Counted from the stretch's first letter, positions 1-9,561 are shown. The stretch: DNA of 64,000 nucleotides from Gemmatimonas sp. (GCA_011390935.1 JAABRL010000003.1:43608-107607), one strand, 5' to 3'. Program-made: numbers and translations. Notes: generated by a model not told the origin, from the letters alone.

Positions 1-294
1 ACGCTCCGGGCGACCGTCCCGGGACTCGCCCCGCTCGAGGACGCGGGCTCCGAAGGAGCGCGCGTGGACCAGCTCTTCCGCGAGCGCGGCTTCACCTTGT
101 TCGGACGTGGCACGCGTACCGGCGACATGCGTCGCCTCATTCGCCAGTACGGACGCTCGACGGAGACCGTGTTTCCGTCCGGCACGTGGCACAAGGGTGG
201 CAACTACGGCACGGACGTGAACTTCCCGATTCCGTTTGTGGAAACGAACAATCCGAACGCCGGTGCCGGCATCTGCCTCGATCGCAATCCCTGA
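1..294 (+). CDS. RagB/SusD-like outer membrane protein, C-terminal fragment
   Basis: The reading frame is open from base 1, so only the last 97 residues of a longer gene are present. The tail contains a DMRRLIRQYGR segment, then a Trp/Gly-rich stretch with GGNYGTDVNFPIP and an NNPN motif near the stop. This is the pattern of the C-terminus of SusD/RagB-like proteins. Members of the family sit on the outer face of the outer membrane and bind nutrients beside a TonB-dependent SusC-like channel, which would be expected further upstream. A GTG at 64 could be mistaken for a start, but the frame continues upstream of it. A strong hairpin follows the stop. Family assignment rests on the short tail only. 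Confidence 0.7.
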   Translation, partial: TLRATVPGLAPLEDAGSEGARVDQLFRERGFTLFGRGTRTGDMRRLIRQYGRSTETVFPSGTWHKGGNYGTDVNFPIPFVETNNPNAGAGICLDRNP

Positions 295-316
295 TTTCGG
301 CTCGCGCACCTTGACC

Positions 317-357
317 CACACACCGCCGTCACCGGATTCCGGTGGCGGCGGTGTGTG
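317..357 (+). terminator. Hairpin terminator after SusD-like gene
   Basis: A 19-bp stem (317-335 with 339-357) closes on a three-base ATT loop and has a single T-G pair. It lies about 20 bp past the SusD-like stop. There is no T tract, so it may act as a stalling or RNA-protecting hairpin rather than a textbook intrinsic terminator. Confidence 0.65.
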
Positions 358-441
358 CATGTGGCAGGCGTCGCGACAAAAGGCTCGCTGACCCAGTGCG
401 AGCGCTGGCGAGTGCGTACGCACGCGGCTAGCTTCGCAGGC

Positions 442-1374
442 ATGCGCATTGCCATCATCGGTGCCGGTGCAGTTGGCGGGACGGTCGGGGCGCGCCTCGC
501 GCACGCCGGGCATGACGTCACCTTCGTCGCGCGCGGCGCGTCACTGGAGGCGCTACGAAGCACTGGCCTGCAGCTCGACAGTGTCGACGGGGATTTGCAC
601 CTGCCCGCCGTGCAGGTCACCGACGATCCCACGTCGATCGGCGTGGTCGATGTCGTGCTCGTCACGGTGAAATCTACGCAAATCGACACGGTTGCTCCCA
701 CGCTGCGTCCGCTCGTGGCTGCGCACACCGCGGTGATTCCGCTGCAAAACGGCGTCGAAGCGGGAGCGCAGCTGGCGCGCGTGCTCGGAGATGATCAGGT
801 CATGGATGGTCTCGCGCGTGTCATTGCCGAGTTGCTGTCCCCCGGACACGTGAAGCACGCCGCCGTCACGCCGATCCTCGAGTTCGGTCCGCGCGCTGCG
901 ATGTCGGCGAATGCACCGGCCCGCGCGCAACTGCCTGCATTTGCGAACGCACTCACGGGCGCCGGTATGGTCGCAATCCTCCCCGACCACATGGATCGAG
1001 CGCTGTGGGAGAAGTTTCTCTTCATCGAGCCGTTGGGTACGGTTGGGGCGGCCACACGTGTGTCGCTGGGAGCCATGCGCGCGGTGCCGGAAACGCGCGC
1101 GCTGCTCGATGCCTGTCTCGCCGAAGTGCGCGCCGTGGCGCTCGCGGCCGGCGTGCAACTGGGTGACGAGGCCATCACGCGCACGTGGAAGCGCTACGAT
1201 TCGCTACCCGCAGATACCTTCGCGTCCATGCAACGCGATCTGATGGCCGGGCGACCGTCGGAGTTCCAGCTGCAGACGGGATCCGTGGTGCGACTCGGTC
1301 AGGCGCTCGGCGTGCCGACACCAGCGCATGATGTGCTCTACGCCACCCTCCTGCCCGGCACGCAGCGCGACTGA
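442..1374 (+). CDS. panE: 2-dehydropantoate 2-reductase (ketopantoate reductase)
   Basis: This 310-residue protein should reduce 2-dehydropantoate to pantoate with NADPH, a step in pantothenate and CoA synthesis. The N-terminus carries the Rossmann motif GAGAVGG (residues 7-13). K77 in a VTVKS segment matches the usual NADP-contacting lysine, and K191 in the ALWEKF motif and E274 in a PSEFQ segment match the catalytic lysine and glutamate of the family. The ATG at 442 was chosen because it begins directly with the MRIAIIGAG strand; upstream in-frame starts would add about 29 residues lacking family character. It is a single gene, convergent with the esterase downstream. A type II pantothenate kinase occurs about 17 kb away in the same window. 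Confidence 0.88.
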   Translation: MRIAIIGAGAVGGTVGARLAHAGHDVTFVARGASLEALRSTGLQLDSVDGDLHLPAVQVTDDPTSIGVVDVVLVTVKSTQIDTVAPTLRPLVAAHTAVIPLQNGVEAGAQLARVLGDDQVMDGLARVIAELLSPGHVKHAAVTPILEFGPRAAMSANAPARAQLPAFANALTGAGMVAILPDHMDRALWEKFLFIEPLGTVGAATRVSLGAMRAVPETRALLDACLAEVRAVALAAGVQLGDEAITRTWKRYDSLPADTFASMQRDLMAGRPSEFQLQTGSVVRLGQALGVPTPAHDVLYATLLPGTQRD

Positions 1375-1431
1375 CACCGCGACGAGTGCACAAGCGGTCC
1401 TGCGGCCACGCGCACGGATGCGCGCGCGCCG

Positions 1432-2394
1432 CTACGGCAGCTTCGGGTTCGCGAGAAAGAAAGTCCACATCGCGGCGGTCGCGTCGATCGCGCGACTCGG
1501 AACGTCTGCACGCCGTGTTCCGGCCTGACCTCCGGGCCACGCATGCCCGTTGTCCTGCACCAGATACAATGCCACCGCACGGCCGTTCGGACAGCGGTAC
1601 TGCGTGTGCACGAGTGCATCGCGTGTACTGACGGTCGGCGCACCCGTACAGCCGTTCGCGCGCGCCCAGTAGTCGCCCTGCTCGGCCACCGGCCGTGTGC
1701 GCATGCCACCGAAGCCGCCAGCAACAGCACGTCCGTCACCGCCGCCGTCGGCGGGAATCAGTTGGTCCAGCGCACCGTTGAACGCGAGCATGGCGACGGG
1801 ACCAGCCGGCATCGATTCATCCCCAAACAGCGCGCCCACGACGGGCGCGATCGCCGCGATGCGATGCGACAACTCGCGCGCCAACCGATGACTCATCATC
1901 GCGCCGTTCGACATCCCCGTCACGTAGATGCGCGCGCGGTCCACCGGATACGTGGCTTCGAGCGTGTCGAGCAGGGCGTTGATGAAACCGACATCGTCGA
2001 TCTGCTGCTCGCGCGCGTAGGCGCAGCAGTGGCCGGCATTCCATGTGCGCAAGGGGCCGAGTCGGCTGCTGCCGTTGGGATACACCACGAGCACGCGCTC
2101 GCGTTCCACGAGGGCCGTGAAGCCGCTCATGCGTTCGGCATTCGCCGCGCTGCCACCGCCGCCGTGCAGCACCAGCACTACCGGCACGGGACCGCTCGGT
2201 GACAGCGCACGCGGTGCCCGCACCACATACGAGCGCTCGCGGCCGCTGTGCGTCAGCGTGCGTTCACCCGATGCGTCGCCACCTCCTCGTCGCGCGCCAC
2301 GCTGCGCCGACGCCGAGCAGGCGCTGGACAGCACGAGGAGCGCGAGCGTGAACACGAACGAACGGCAGCGAATCGACGCGGTGAGCGGACGCAT
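1432..2394 (-). CDS. Secreted esterase of the PHB depolymerase/feruloyl esterase type
   Basis: This 320-residue alpha/beta hydrolase has an N-terminal export signal ending in a possible but weak lipobox (SSAC near residue 26). VLHGGGG is the oxyanion-region motif and GMSNG carries the nucleophile (S162). FNGALDQLIP supplies the likely acid and NGHAWPGG the likely histidine. The pattern is that of the extracellular polyhydroxybutyrate depolymerase/LpqC family, which shares its fold with CE1 feruloyl esterases. The true substrate cannot be told. The usual HG-x-x-D segment is altered to FNGALD. The start lies 15 bp after the antiporter stop on the same strand, so the two probably form an operon. 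Confidence 0.78.
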   Translation of the reverse strand: MRPLTASIRCRSFVFTLALLVLSSACSASAQRGARRGGGDASGERTLTHSGRERSYVVRAPRALSPSGPVPVVLVLHGGGGSAANAERMSGFTALVERERVLVVYPNGSSRLGPLRTWNAGHCCAYAREQQIDDVGFINALLDTLEATYPVDRARIYVTGMSNGAMMSHRLARELSHRIAAIAPVVGALFGDESMPAGPVAMLAFNGALDQLIPADGGGDGRAVAGGFGGMRTRPVAEQGDYWARANGCTGAPTVSTRDALVHTQYRCPNGRAVALYLVQDNGHAWPGGQAGTRRADVPSRAIDATAAMWTFFLANPKLP

Positions 2395-2409
2395 GGACGT
2401 GACCCCCGC

Positions 2410-3657
2410 TCAGGCCGGTGTGGACGAGCGCAGCACACGCTGCACCACGCCACCCACCGTGAGCCCCTGCCCAACGATGCTGAGGCACACCACCACGTAG
2501 GTCACCGTGAGGATCAGCGCTCGATAGTCGCTCGGCGGCAGACTCAGCGCGAGCGCGACGGAGATGCCGCCGCGCAGTCCGGCCCATGTGAGAATCGTGA
2601 GCGTGCCCGGCTGCGTCTGTACCCGCCCACGCAAGGCCAGCAGCGGGGCACCAACACTCAACCAGCGCGCGGCGAGCACCAGCGGGAATGCGATCAGCCC
2701 CGCGATCAGATATGCGCCGGTGAAGTCCACGATGACCACTTCGATGCCGATGAGCACGAACAGTACTGCATTGAGAAACTCGTCCACCAACTCCCAGAAC
2801 TCGTCGAGGCGCTGCTGCGTGGCCTCCGACATGGCGGACTCGCGCGCCGACGATCCGATCATGAGGCCGGCCACCACCATGGCCAAGGCGCCCGAGATGT
2901 GCAGGCGCTGCGCGAGCGCATACCCACCCGTCACAACGGCGAGGGTGAGCAGAATCTCCACCTGATACTGATCCACGCGCGACATCATCTGTTGCACAAT
3001 CCACCCCATCGCGCCACCGAAGAGCACACCACCTACGACCTCCACGGCAAACAGCTCGGCGATGTGTCCCGCCGTCGTGTCACCGCCGCCGACGGCCACG
3101 CCCACGAGCACGATGAACAGCACCACGGCCACCCCATCATTGAACAGCGACTCGCCGGAGATCAGCGCCGAGAGGGACTTCGGCACCCCGACCTTGCCTA
3201 GAATGGCGCCCACCGCGATTGGATCGGTTGGCGCGATCAGCGAGCCGAACACGAGGCACCAGGTGAACGGAATCGGGAATCCGAGCGCATGAAATACCGC
3301 CCAGCTGCCACCGGCCACGAGCGCGGTGCACGTCACCACCCCCACGGTCGCCAGCACGCTGATGAGCAGGGCGTGATGGCGCAGCTTGGCCAGGTTCATG
3401 TGCAGTGCACCGGCGAAGAGCAGCGCCCCCAGCATGCCGTTGAGCAGGGCATCATCGAAGTCCAACGACTCCACGAACGCCGTGACTTCGGTGAGGTTCA
3501 CGAGGCCGGCCTTGCCGGCGAGCACCAGCCCGAGCGAGCCGAGCAGCGCGAGGATCAGGAGGCCGATGGTGGTCGGCAGACGCACGTACCGGTAGTTCGC
3601 CCACGCGAACACGGCGGTGATCGTGGTCAGGACAGCGAGCAGTTCGAAGACGGTCAT
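2410..3657 (-). CDS. CPA1-family sodium:proton antiporter
   Basis: This 415-residue polytopic membrane protein has about 12 hydrophobic segments. It carries the CPA1 signatures APTDPIAV and GESLFNDGVAVV, the latter with the Asn-Asp pair needed for ion exchange in NhaP/NHE-type carriers. It should exchange Na+ (or K+/Li+) for H+ at the cytoplasmic membrane. No extended C-terminal regulatory domain is visible. It is the first gene of a probable two-gene unit with the secreted esterase and is divergent from the sensor kinase gene. Ion specificity is not visible in the sequence. Confidence 0.87.
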   Translation of the reverse strand: MTVFELLAVLTTITAVFAWANYRYVRLPTTIGLLILALLGSLGLVLAGKAGLVNLTEVTAFVESLDFDDALLNGMLGALLFAGALHMNLAKLRHHALLISVLATVGVVTCTALVAGGSWAVFHALGFPIPFTWCLVFGSLIAPTDPIAVGAILGKVGVPKSLSALISGESLFNDGVAVVLFIVLVGVAVGGGDTTAGHIAELFAVEVVGGVLFGGAMGWIVQQMMSRVDQYQVEILLTLAVVTGGYALAQRLHISGALAMVVAGLMIGSSARESAMSEATQQRLDEFWELVDEFLNAVLFVLIGIEVVIVDFTGAYLIAGLIAFPLVLAARWLSVGAPLLALRGRVQTQPGTLTILTWAGLRGGISVALALSLPPSDYRALILTVTYVVVCLSIVGQGLTVGGVVQRVLRSSTPA

Positions 3658-3824
3658 CCCGAGAAAATGTGTCGGGCTCGCTGTCGTCGCTACCCGTCCA
3701 CGGCTGTCGGGTTATCCCCGTCGCGGCGTCCCCCGCAGAGGATAGCTTCGGGGATGAGCAGATCGGGCGTCTCGCCCGCGATGCCGGCGGCAAGCGCCGC
3801 GATGACAGGCAGGCGGAGGCGGCC

Positions 3825-5936
3825 ATGGTGCTCGGGGTCGAGCGGCGTACACAACATGACGTGTCGCGCGTTGCAGACAGCAACGCGTCGCTCGGCGACG
3901 TGGTGCAGCCGCTGGGCGCGCAGCAGGTGGGCGTGCCTGGTGGCGTGGCCGGTCGATCGACCACTACGGACCTCGTCTTCGAAGTCATTCCGGTGGCGCT
4001 CGCGCTGTTTGCCACGGACGGCACGCTCACGCTCGCGAATCCGCGCGCTCGCGCCCTGCTCAGGCTTGATGATACCGATCGCCCTGCATGCGAAACGATC
4101 GAAACGGTACTGGCGCCGCTGCTCGATGTGATCGACCCGCTCGCGCGCACGGCACGCGCCGGTCTCACGCCGCCGCCAGCCATCGCGCGTTTCCAGAGTG
4201 CGCAGGGGGAGCAGATCGTCGAGCTCACCGTGGGCGCACTCGCCGATGGCAGTCTGCTGGTCACCGCGACAGACATTACAGCCCGCGAGTCGCTACTCGA
4301 AGCGCTCGAGCGTCGCGCTCGCGAGCTGGCGGCGATCTTTCAGATCAGCTCGTCGAGCGTTCGGGTGCTCGACGCGGCGGGCCACATCGTGCGCGCCAAT
4401 GCGACCGCGGTGCGCGAGCACAGCGGCGACCGCCCGCGCAATCTTCGTGAGCTGATTGCACGTGAGCAGCCGATGTATCCCACGACGAGGCGACTGCTGA
4501 GCGAAGCGTCGCATCCCGGGAGCCGCGCGCTGCTGGGAGAAATGGTGCGGGGAGAGCGCTACATCGTGCATCATGGCGACGCGTCGGCCCGTCGCATCAT
4601 GGAGACCTATGCCGCTCCGGTGCACAATGGCGCGCGACGCGTCATCGGGGCGGTCTTGGTAACGCGCGATGTCACGGAGCAGCACCGGCTCGCCTCCGAG
4701 CTGGCGGAGCAGGTGGCGCGTACGGCGGAGCTCAACGAGCGGGTGTCTACGGAAGCGGAGCGACTCGATCGCATGGTGGACGAGCGATCGCGCGAGCTGC
4801 TGGCGCTGCAGGAGTCCCGCGCGCGTGATCGACGACTCGCCGCGGTGGGGCAGCTGGCGGCCGGTGTCATGCACGATGTCAACAACGCGCTCAACCCCAT
4901 CATGGCCGCCGCGTGGTTGCTCGATCATCGCGCCGATGATCCAACTGCGGTGCGTGACTACGCGCAGCGCATTGCGCGCGCCGCGGAGACCGGAGCGGCC
5001 ACGGCCGCGCGTGTGGGTCGGTTTCTGCGGCAGGAACCGATCGACGCGGGCGTGCGCGCGCCCGTGGATCTCGCGGGCATTGCCGAGGAAGTGTTGCAGC
5101 TCACCGAGCCGCTGATCAGCGAACGAAGCCCGGGGGCACCCCTGCTGCGGTTTCAGCGGGAGCTCGGGTCGGGGGCGCTCATGCTGGGACTGGCGGCCGA
5201 ACTTCGCGAGGCGGTGTTCAATCTCGTGCAGAATGCCATGGACGCGATGCCTCGCGGTGGCATCGTCACCGTCCGCACGTGCCCCGTTGCCGACGGCGCC
5301 GTGCTCGAGGTGATCGATACGGGCGTCGGCATGAGCGATGATGTGCGTGATCGAGCATTCGAGCCGTTTTTCAGTACCAAGGGGGCGGGAGGCTCGGGAC
5401 TCGGTCTCGCGGAGGTGTACGGCATCGTGCGTCGCCATCGCGGTCGCATCGAGCTCCACTCCGTCCCGGGGCAGGGCACCACCGTTCACCTCTGGTTTCC
5501 CAAGCCCGAGGAGGTGCCGGTGCCTGAGACGCCGGTCGTCATGGGCGATCGGGTGTCACACCGTCTGCTCATCGTGGAAGATCATGACGATGGACGGGAG
5601 TTCATGCGCTGGGTGCTGCTCGAGGACGGACACGTCGTCGACGCCGTCGCCACGCTGGCCGAGGCGCGCGCGCGACTCGGTTGTTCGAACACGTCATACG
5701 ACGTGCTCATTACCGACGTTGGTCTCCCGGATGGCAGCGGGTGGGAGCTCGTCGGTGAAGCTCGGCACTGTCATCCCGCCATGCACATTGGCGTAGTGAC
5801 GGGCTGGGAACCTACCGTCCACGGCGTCAGTGCTGGTGCCGCGGACTTCATCATGCGCAAGCCACTCCGCGCTGCGGAGTTGCTGGCGAGCCTCGCACGG
5901 CTTGGTGTCGTGCCCGATTCCGGATCTACTCAATGA
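3825..5936 (+). CDS. Hybrid sensor histidine kinase (PAS-PAS-HisKA-HATPase-REC)
   Basis: The 703-residue protein has no clear membrane segment, so it is probably a soluble sensor. Two PAS-like regions (about 45-125 and 160-280) are followed by a coiled coil, an H-box with H350 in GVMHDVNNAL, an N-box around N470, G-boxes DTGVGM and GSGLGL, and a C-terminal receiver whose acceptor is D631 in LITDVGLP. The ATG at 3825 is preceded by GGAGG with a 5-base spacer. A GTG at 3669 is in frame, but the 52 extra residues look non-coding. The stop overlaps the next gene's start (ATGA), which pairs this kinase with the ANTAR regulator. The signal is unknown. Confidence 0.85.
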   Translation: MVLGVERRTQHDVSRVADSNASLGDVVQPLGAQQVGVPGGVAGRSTTTDLVFEVIPVALALFATDGTLTLANPRARALLRLDDTDRPACETIETVLAPLLDVIDPLARTARAGLTPPPAIARFQSAQGEQIVELTVGALADGSLLVTATDITARESLLEALERRARELAAIFQISSSSVRVLDAAGHIVRANATAVREHSGDRPRNLRELIAREQPMYPTTRRLLSEASHPGSRALLGEMVRGERYIVHHGDASARRIMETYAAPVHNGARRVIGAVLVTRDVTEQHRLASELAEQVARTAELNERVSTEAERLDRMVDERSRELLALQESRARDRRLAAVGQLAAGVMHDVNNALNPIMAAAWLLDHRADDPTAVRDYAQRIARAAETGAATAARVGRFLRQEPIDAGVRAPVDLAGIAEEVLQLTEPLISERSPGAPLLRFQRELGSGALMLGLAAELREAVFNLVQNAMDAMPRGGIVTVRTCPVADGAVLEVIDTGVGMSDDVRDRAFEPFFSTKGAGGSGLGLAEVYGIVRRHRGRIELHSVPGQGTTVHLWFPKPEEVPVPETPVVMGDRVSHRLLIVEDHDDGREFMRWVLLEDGHVVDAVATLAEARARLGCSNTSYDVLITDVGLPDGSGWELVGEARHCHPAMHIGVVTGWEPTVHGVSAGAADFIMRKPLRAAELLASLARLGVVPDSGSTQ

Positions 5937-6541
5937 CTGATTCCCCGACGACTATTCGCGTCCTCGTGGCCGAAGACGATACTGCGGCGCGCGAGACGCT
6001 CGTGGACCTGCTCACCGCTCTTGGCTACATGGTCGTGGCAGAGGTCTCGAGCGGCGCGGATGCTGTGCATCAGGCCGCGCAGCTCACCCCAGACGCGGTC
6101 CTGCTCGACGTGCACATGCCGGGGGGCGCGAGCGGTCTCGAAGCGGCCCACGAAATCACCCAGCACACGCCGGGGATTGCCGTGGTGCTCTTCACGGGTG
6201 ATGCCACGCTCTCGATCTCGAGCGACGACGCCCTGCGGTCGAGTGCCGTGGCGCTGCTCCCCAAGCCGGTCCCGCCCGCCACGCTCGATGCCACACTCCG
6301 GCTCGCGGTCGCGCGCGCGCACGATCTGCTCTCCGCGCGACAGGAAGCGCAGCAGGCCAAACAACAGCTCGAGGCGCGCAAGCTCATTGAACGCGCCAAG
6401 GGCATTCTCATGCGTCGCACCGGCAGCTCCGAGCAGGAGGCCTACCGCATCATGCAGCGCACGAGCCAGGACAAGTCCGTCCCGATGGTGAACATCGCGC
6501 GTGCCGTGATCGACAGCGAACCGGGTATGAAGACCGCGTAG
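5933..6541 (+). CDS. Response regulator with RNA-binding ANTAR domain
   Basis: This 202-residue protein has an N-terminal receiver (acceptor D59 in LLDVHMPGG), a helical linker (about 120-145) and a C-terminal ANTAR domain with the LIERAKGILMRR helix and a following Ala-Tyr-Arg helix. ANTAR domains bind twin-hairpin RNA and prevent transcription termination (the AmiR/NasR/EutV family). The output is therefore likely antitermination rather than DNA binding. The gene overlaps the hybrid kinase by 4 bp, so the two make a phosphorelay: kinase, its own REC, then this regulator. Target RNAs are not identified. A terminator-like hairpin follows. Confidence 0.88.
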   Translation: MTDSPTTIRVLVAEDDTAARETLVDLLTALGYMVVAEVSSGADAVHQAAQLTPDAVLLDVHMPGGASGLEAAHEITQHTPGIAVVLFTGDATLSISSDDALRSSAVALLPKPVPPATLDATLRLAVARAHDLLSARQEAQQAKQQLEARKLIERAKGILMRRTGSSEQEAYRIMQRTSQDKSVPMVNIARAVIDSEPGMKTA

Positions 6542-6550
6542 CGGCGGGCA

Positions 6551-6587
6551 CTCCGTTCCGCAGCCGCCCGAAGGCGGCGGAACGGAG
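6551..6587. terminator. Bidirectional hairpin between convergent genes
   Basis: CTCCGTTCCG (6551-6560) pairs with CGGAACGGAG (6578-6587), with further pairing of CCGCC and GGCGG inside. It sits in the 53-bp gap between the ANTAR regulator and the MFS gene, whose stops face each other. Confidence 0.65.
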
Positions 6588-6594
6588 CAAAACG

Positions 6595-7866
6595 CTAGCT
6601 CGTGGATTTGCGCGGCGCGAAGCTGGCGATGTCACGCGCCAGCACGAACGTGAGCAATACCATCGCCGACGAAATGAAGAACGGAGACGCCGCACCGATG
6701 CGATCGTAGGCCAATCCGAACACCACCGGGAACGCCACCCGTGAGATGCCGCCGTAGGTTTGCTGCACGCCCATGTACAGACCGCGCTGCGCGCCGTCGA
6801 TCACGCGCGACAGCAGCGCGGTGACACAGGGAAACGTGAAGGCCGTGCCAAGCGGGAGCAGTCCCACCGCGATGGCGAGCGTCGGAATATTCGGCGCGAT
6901 GCCCATGGCCACGAGGCCGGTGGCCAGCAACGCAAGGCCGATCCGCGCCAGCCGCGCCTCCCCGAACTTGTCCACGAGCGGCCCGAGGAAGATCGCGCGC
7001 GTCACCACCGACAGCACACCGATGTAGGTGAAGAAGTAGCCGATGGTGAACTCGGTGACGCCGAACTTGAAGCCCAGGAACAGCGCCAGCACCGCCGTGG
7101 TGCCCTGAAACGCGCCAATGGCGATGGCGTAGATCAGGATCAGGCGTGACGCGGGCAACTGCGGATGGGTGACCACCTGCGCCACGGCCCGGCGTGAGCT
7201 GCCGCGCGGCTGCAGGTCCGCCTTGCGGTCTGCACTCGTACGCGGCTCGGCGAGGTAGCGCCACACGAAGATCATGTTCACCACGCAGAGCATGGCGGCG
7301 ACGAGCCCCGGCCACTCCGAGCCCAGCGGCCGCAGCCAGGTACCGACCGCCGGTCCGATCGACACGCCCGCATTGGTGGCTGCGCTGAGCCAGCCGAGAG
7401 CGCGGGCGCGGTCGTCCGGCTTGGTGGCGTCGGCCACGTAGGCCTGAATCACGCCCACGGTGCCACCACCCGCGCCCTGAATGATGCGCGACACGAACAG
7501 CAGCCACAGCGAATCGGCGTAGGCGAACACCACGAACGCAATGGCGCTCGCCACGAGGCTCACGAGCAATGCCGGCCGACGTCCGTACCGATCGGAGAAG
7601 CGCCCCCAATACGGCGCGCTCAGCAGCTGGGCCACGGAGAAGGACGCCACCAGCAGGCCCACGATGGCACCACCGGCGCCGAGTTTTTCGGCGTAGAACG
7701 GCAGCAACGGCAGGATCATCAACATGCCAAGCATGTCGACGAACGCCGAGATCATGAGGATGACGAGCTTACGCGTGCCGTGCTGCTCGACGCCGTGATC
7801 GCTCACGGGGTCGTTCCGGGCGCTACCATCGGCCTCACGGGGTGCACGGGGCGGGGGCGGCAGCAT
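6595..7866 (-). CDS. MFS transporter, DHA1/TetA-like drug exporter
   Basis: This 423-residue protein has 12 predicted membrane segments. The loop 2-3 motif A reads GRFSDRYGRRP and a Gly/Pro-rich TM5 motif C-like region (AGVSIGPAVGTWL) is present, which places it in the H+-coupled DHA1 exporters related to TetA. A hydrophilic stretch of about 30 residues precedes the first membrane segment; it is low-complexity, and an internal start is possible. The substrate is unknown and no resistance regulator is adjacent. It is transcribed in the same direction as the secreted TPR gene upstream, with about 90 bp between them. Confidence 0.82.
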   Translation of the reverse strand: MLPPPPRAPREADGSARNDPVSDHGVEQHGTRKLVILMISAFVDMLGMLMILPLLPFYAEKLGAGGAIVGLLVASFSVAQLLSAPYWGRFSDRYGRRPALLVSLVASAIAFVVFAYADSLWLLFVSRIIQGAGGGTVGVIQAYVADATKPDDRARALGWLSAATNAGVSIGPAVGTWLRPLGSEWPGLVAAMLCVVNMIFVWRYLAEPRTSADRKADLQPRGSSRRAVAQVVTHPQLPASRLILIYAIAIGAFQGTTAVLALFLGFKFGVTEFTIGYFFTYIGVLSVVTRAIFLGPLVDKFGEARLARIGLALLATGLVAMGIAPNIPTLAIAVGLLPLGTAFTFPCVTALLSRVIDGAQRGLYMGVQQTYGGISRVAFPVVFGLAYDRIGAASPFFISSAMVLLTFVLARDIASFAPRKSTS

Positions 7867-7956
7867 GGCCGCGGAAGGAACTGGTCCGACGCATGGGTCG
7901 GTAAGGATCGCAGGCGGCGGCGCCTCTCACAAGGCGCCGCCGTGCAATCGGTGCGG

Positions 7957-9498
7957 TCAGGTGAGCGGCTTGTAGCGGTAGGCTACGATGCCACTGCCCT
8001 GTCCTTCGAGGCGAACGGTCTTGCGCTCGCCCTTGGCGATCGGGTCGACGGATTCGGACGCCGAGGAGACCACGTTGCCGCTGGCGTCGAGGAACTCCAC
8101 GGCAAAGGTGTTGGCCGACGGCGTATCTGCGTTGCCTTCGAGTGACACCGTGAACACCACCGACTCGGCGTTCCGCTGGAACTCATCGACTGTGAGCTTC
8201 ACACTGAGGCTGTCTGCCTTGCCACTGAACACGACGAGGGAATCGGTATACTTGCGCTTCTCCGCGGCCTCCGTGGCCGCCTGCGCCTTGCCCTGATAGG
8301 CGAACGCGAACATGGTCCAGGCGTCCACACTGTTCGGGTCTACGCTCACCAGCCGCTCGAGCGCCGGGAACATCTTGTCGTACTCCTTCTCGGCGTAGTA
8401 CGACGCCGCCAGGTTGCGCAGCGCGTCGCGCTGGTTGGGGTTCTTCTTGAGCGCCGCTTCGAAGAATACGACGGCGTCGGCGTTCTTCTCCGCCTGGGCG
8501 GCCAGCACGCCACCCATCGTGAGCGCGAAATCGGTGAACGCGTCGGGCGAGGCGAGCATCGGCGAGTAGATCGACGGCACCTTGTCGGTCTCGTTGAGCG
8601 TCACGTACGCCTCGGCCAGCCCCTGCATGACCGACGGCGCATCCGGCGACGCGCTGTAGTCGGCGAGATACGTCTTCATCGTCTCGATCGACCGGCGCAG
8701 CCAGGCCTGCTGCTCATCCCCCGTCTTCTCGCGTGAGCCCTGCAACTCGTAGACGCCCTTGTAAAAGAGGCTGCTCTGACGAATGTCCGCGTAGCTCGAG
8801 TCGGTGCCGGAGGCTTCGATCGCCTTGCCCCAGTTCGCGATTGCGCCATCGACATCACCCTTGGACTGCGCGACGATGCCCAGCACCTGATACGGATACG
8901 GGTTTTCGACGGGCAGCAGCGTGAGCGAGTGCTGGGCGTACACGGCGGCCTGCTCCGGATTGCTGCTGGAGAGATCGAGCGCCTTCTTCGTCATGGCCAG
9001 CCACCCTTCGCTCTGGCGCAGGGCCCGCACATCGCCAGCACACGCCGGCGCGCCTTCAACCACCGCGGTGAAGGAACGATCCGTGGCCGTGACGAGGTTG
9101 ATCGCCTGTTCCGGCATGTCGGTCGCACCGATCGCGCCGCGTGTGGTCTCCACGGGCATGTCTTCGACAGCAATCAGAGAGGAGAGCGTCTGGGCGAGCA
9201 GCATTTCGTAGCCCAGCGGATTCTTGCTGCGCCACTTGTCCTGCTTGTTCGTGAGCTCCTTCATGGTGGTCTTCAGGCCGGTCGCCTTGGCGACCGGATC
9301 CGCGGCCGTGGCGGCGCGTTGGAACGCGAGCGCGGCCACGAGCAGTTCCTTGGGCGAGTTGGTGTCAACCTCGCACGCCGCCGCGACGCCGCCGGGCTGC
9401 GCGGCGAGGGACGAGACGAAGGTCAGCGATGCGACTGTCGCCGCAGACACCGAGAGCAGGCGCGTCGAGGCGCGACGGATTGGACGAAGTGAACGCAT
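7957..9498 (-). CDS. Secreted tetratricopeptide-repeat protein
   Basis: This 513-residue protein begins with a basic n-region and hydrophobic core ending near LAAQ, a signal peptide. Helical TPR-like repeats run from about residue 170 to 400, including NPNQRDALRNLAASYYAEK and a following VDPNSVDAWTMFAFAY repeat. The last 90 residues look beta-rich. It is probably a periplasmic scaffold; the partner is unknown. The ATG at 9498 is preceded on the minus strand by AGGAGA about 10 bases upstream. The open frame runs far upstream, antisense to nadB, but that part has no signal peptide or repeats and is not coding. It is divergent from nadB. Confidence 0.75.
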   Translation of the reverse strand: MRSLRPIRRASTRLLSVSAATVASLTFVSSLAAQPGGVAAACEVDTNSPKELLVAALAFQRAATAADPVAKATGLKTTMKELTNKQDKWRSKNPLGYEMLLAQTLSSLIAVEDMPVETTRGAIGATDMPEQAINLVTATDRSFTAVVEGAPACAGDVRALRQSEGWLAMTKKALDLSSSNPEQAAVYAQHSLTLLPVENPYPYQVLGIVAQSKGDVDGAIANWGKAIEASGTDSSYADIRQSSLFYKGVYELQGSREKTGDEQQAWLRRSIETMKTYLADYSASPDAPSVMQGLAEAYVTLNETDKVPSIYSPMLASPDAFTDFALTMGGVLAAQAEKNADAVVFFEAALKKNPNQRDALRNLAASYYAEKEYDKMFPALERLVSVDPNSVDAWTMFAFAYQGKAQAATEAAEKRKYTDSLVVFSGKADSLSVKLTVDEFQRNAESVVFTVSLEGNADTPSANTFAVEFLDASGNVVSSASESVDPIAKGERKTVRLEGQGSGIVAYRYKPLT

Positions 9499-9561
9499 GG
9501 CGAAACAGTCTCCTGCCGGTAGGGACGGCTGGCACCCGCTTGGTGCCGTAGTGATCTTGAA

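Noticed and set aside
3452-4276. Minus-strand open frame over the start of the hybrid kinase
   Set aside because: Its product is Ser/Arg-rich low-complexity sequence typical of antisense frames in GC-rich DNA and overlaps two clear genes.
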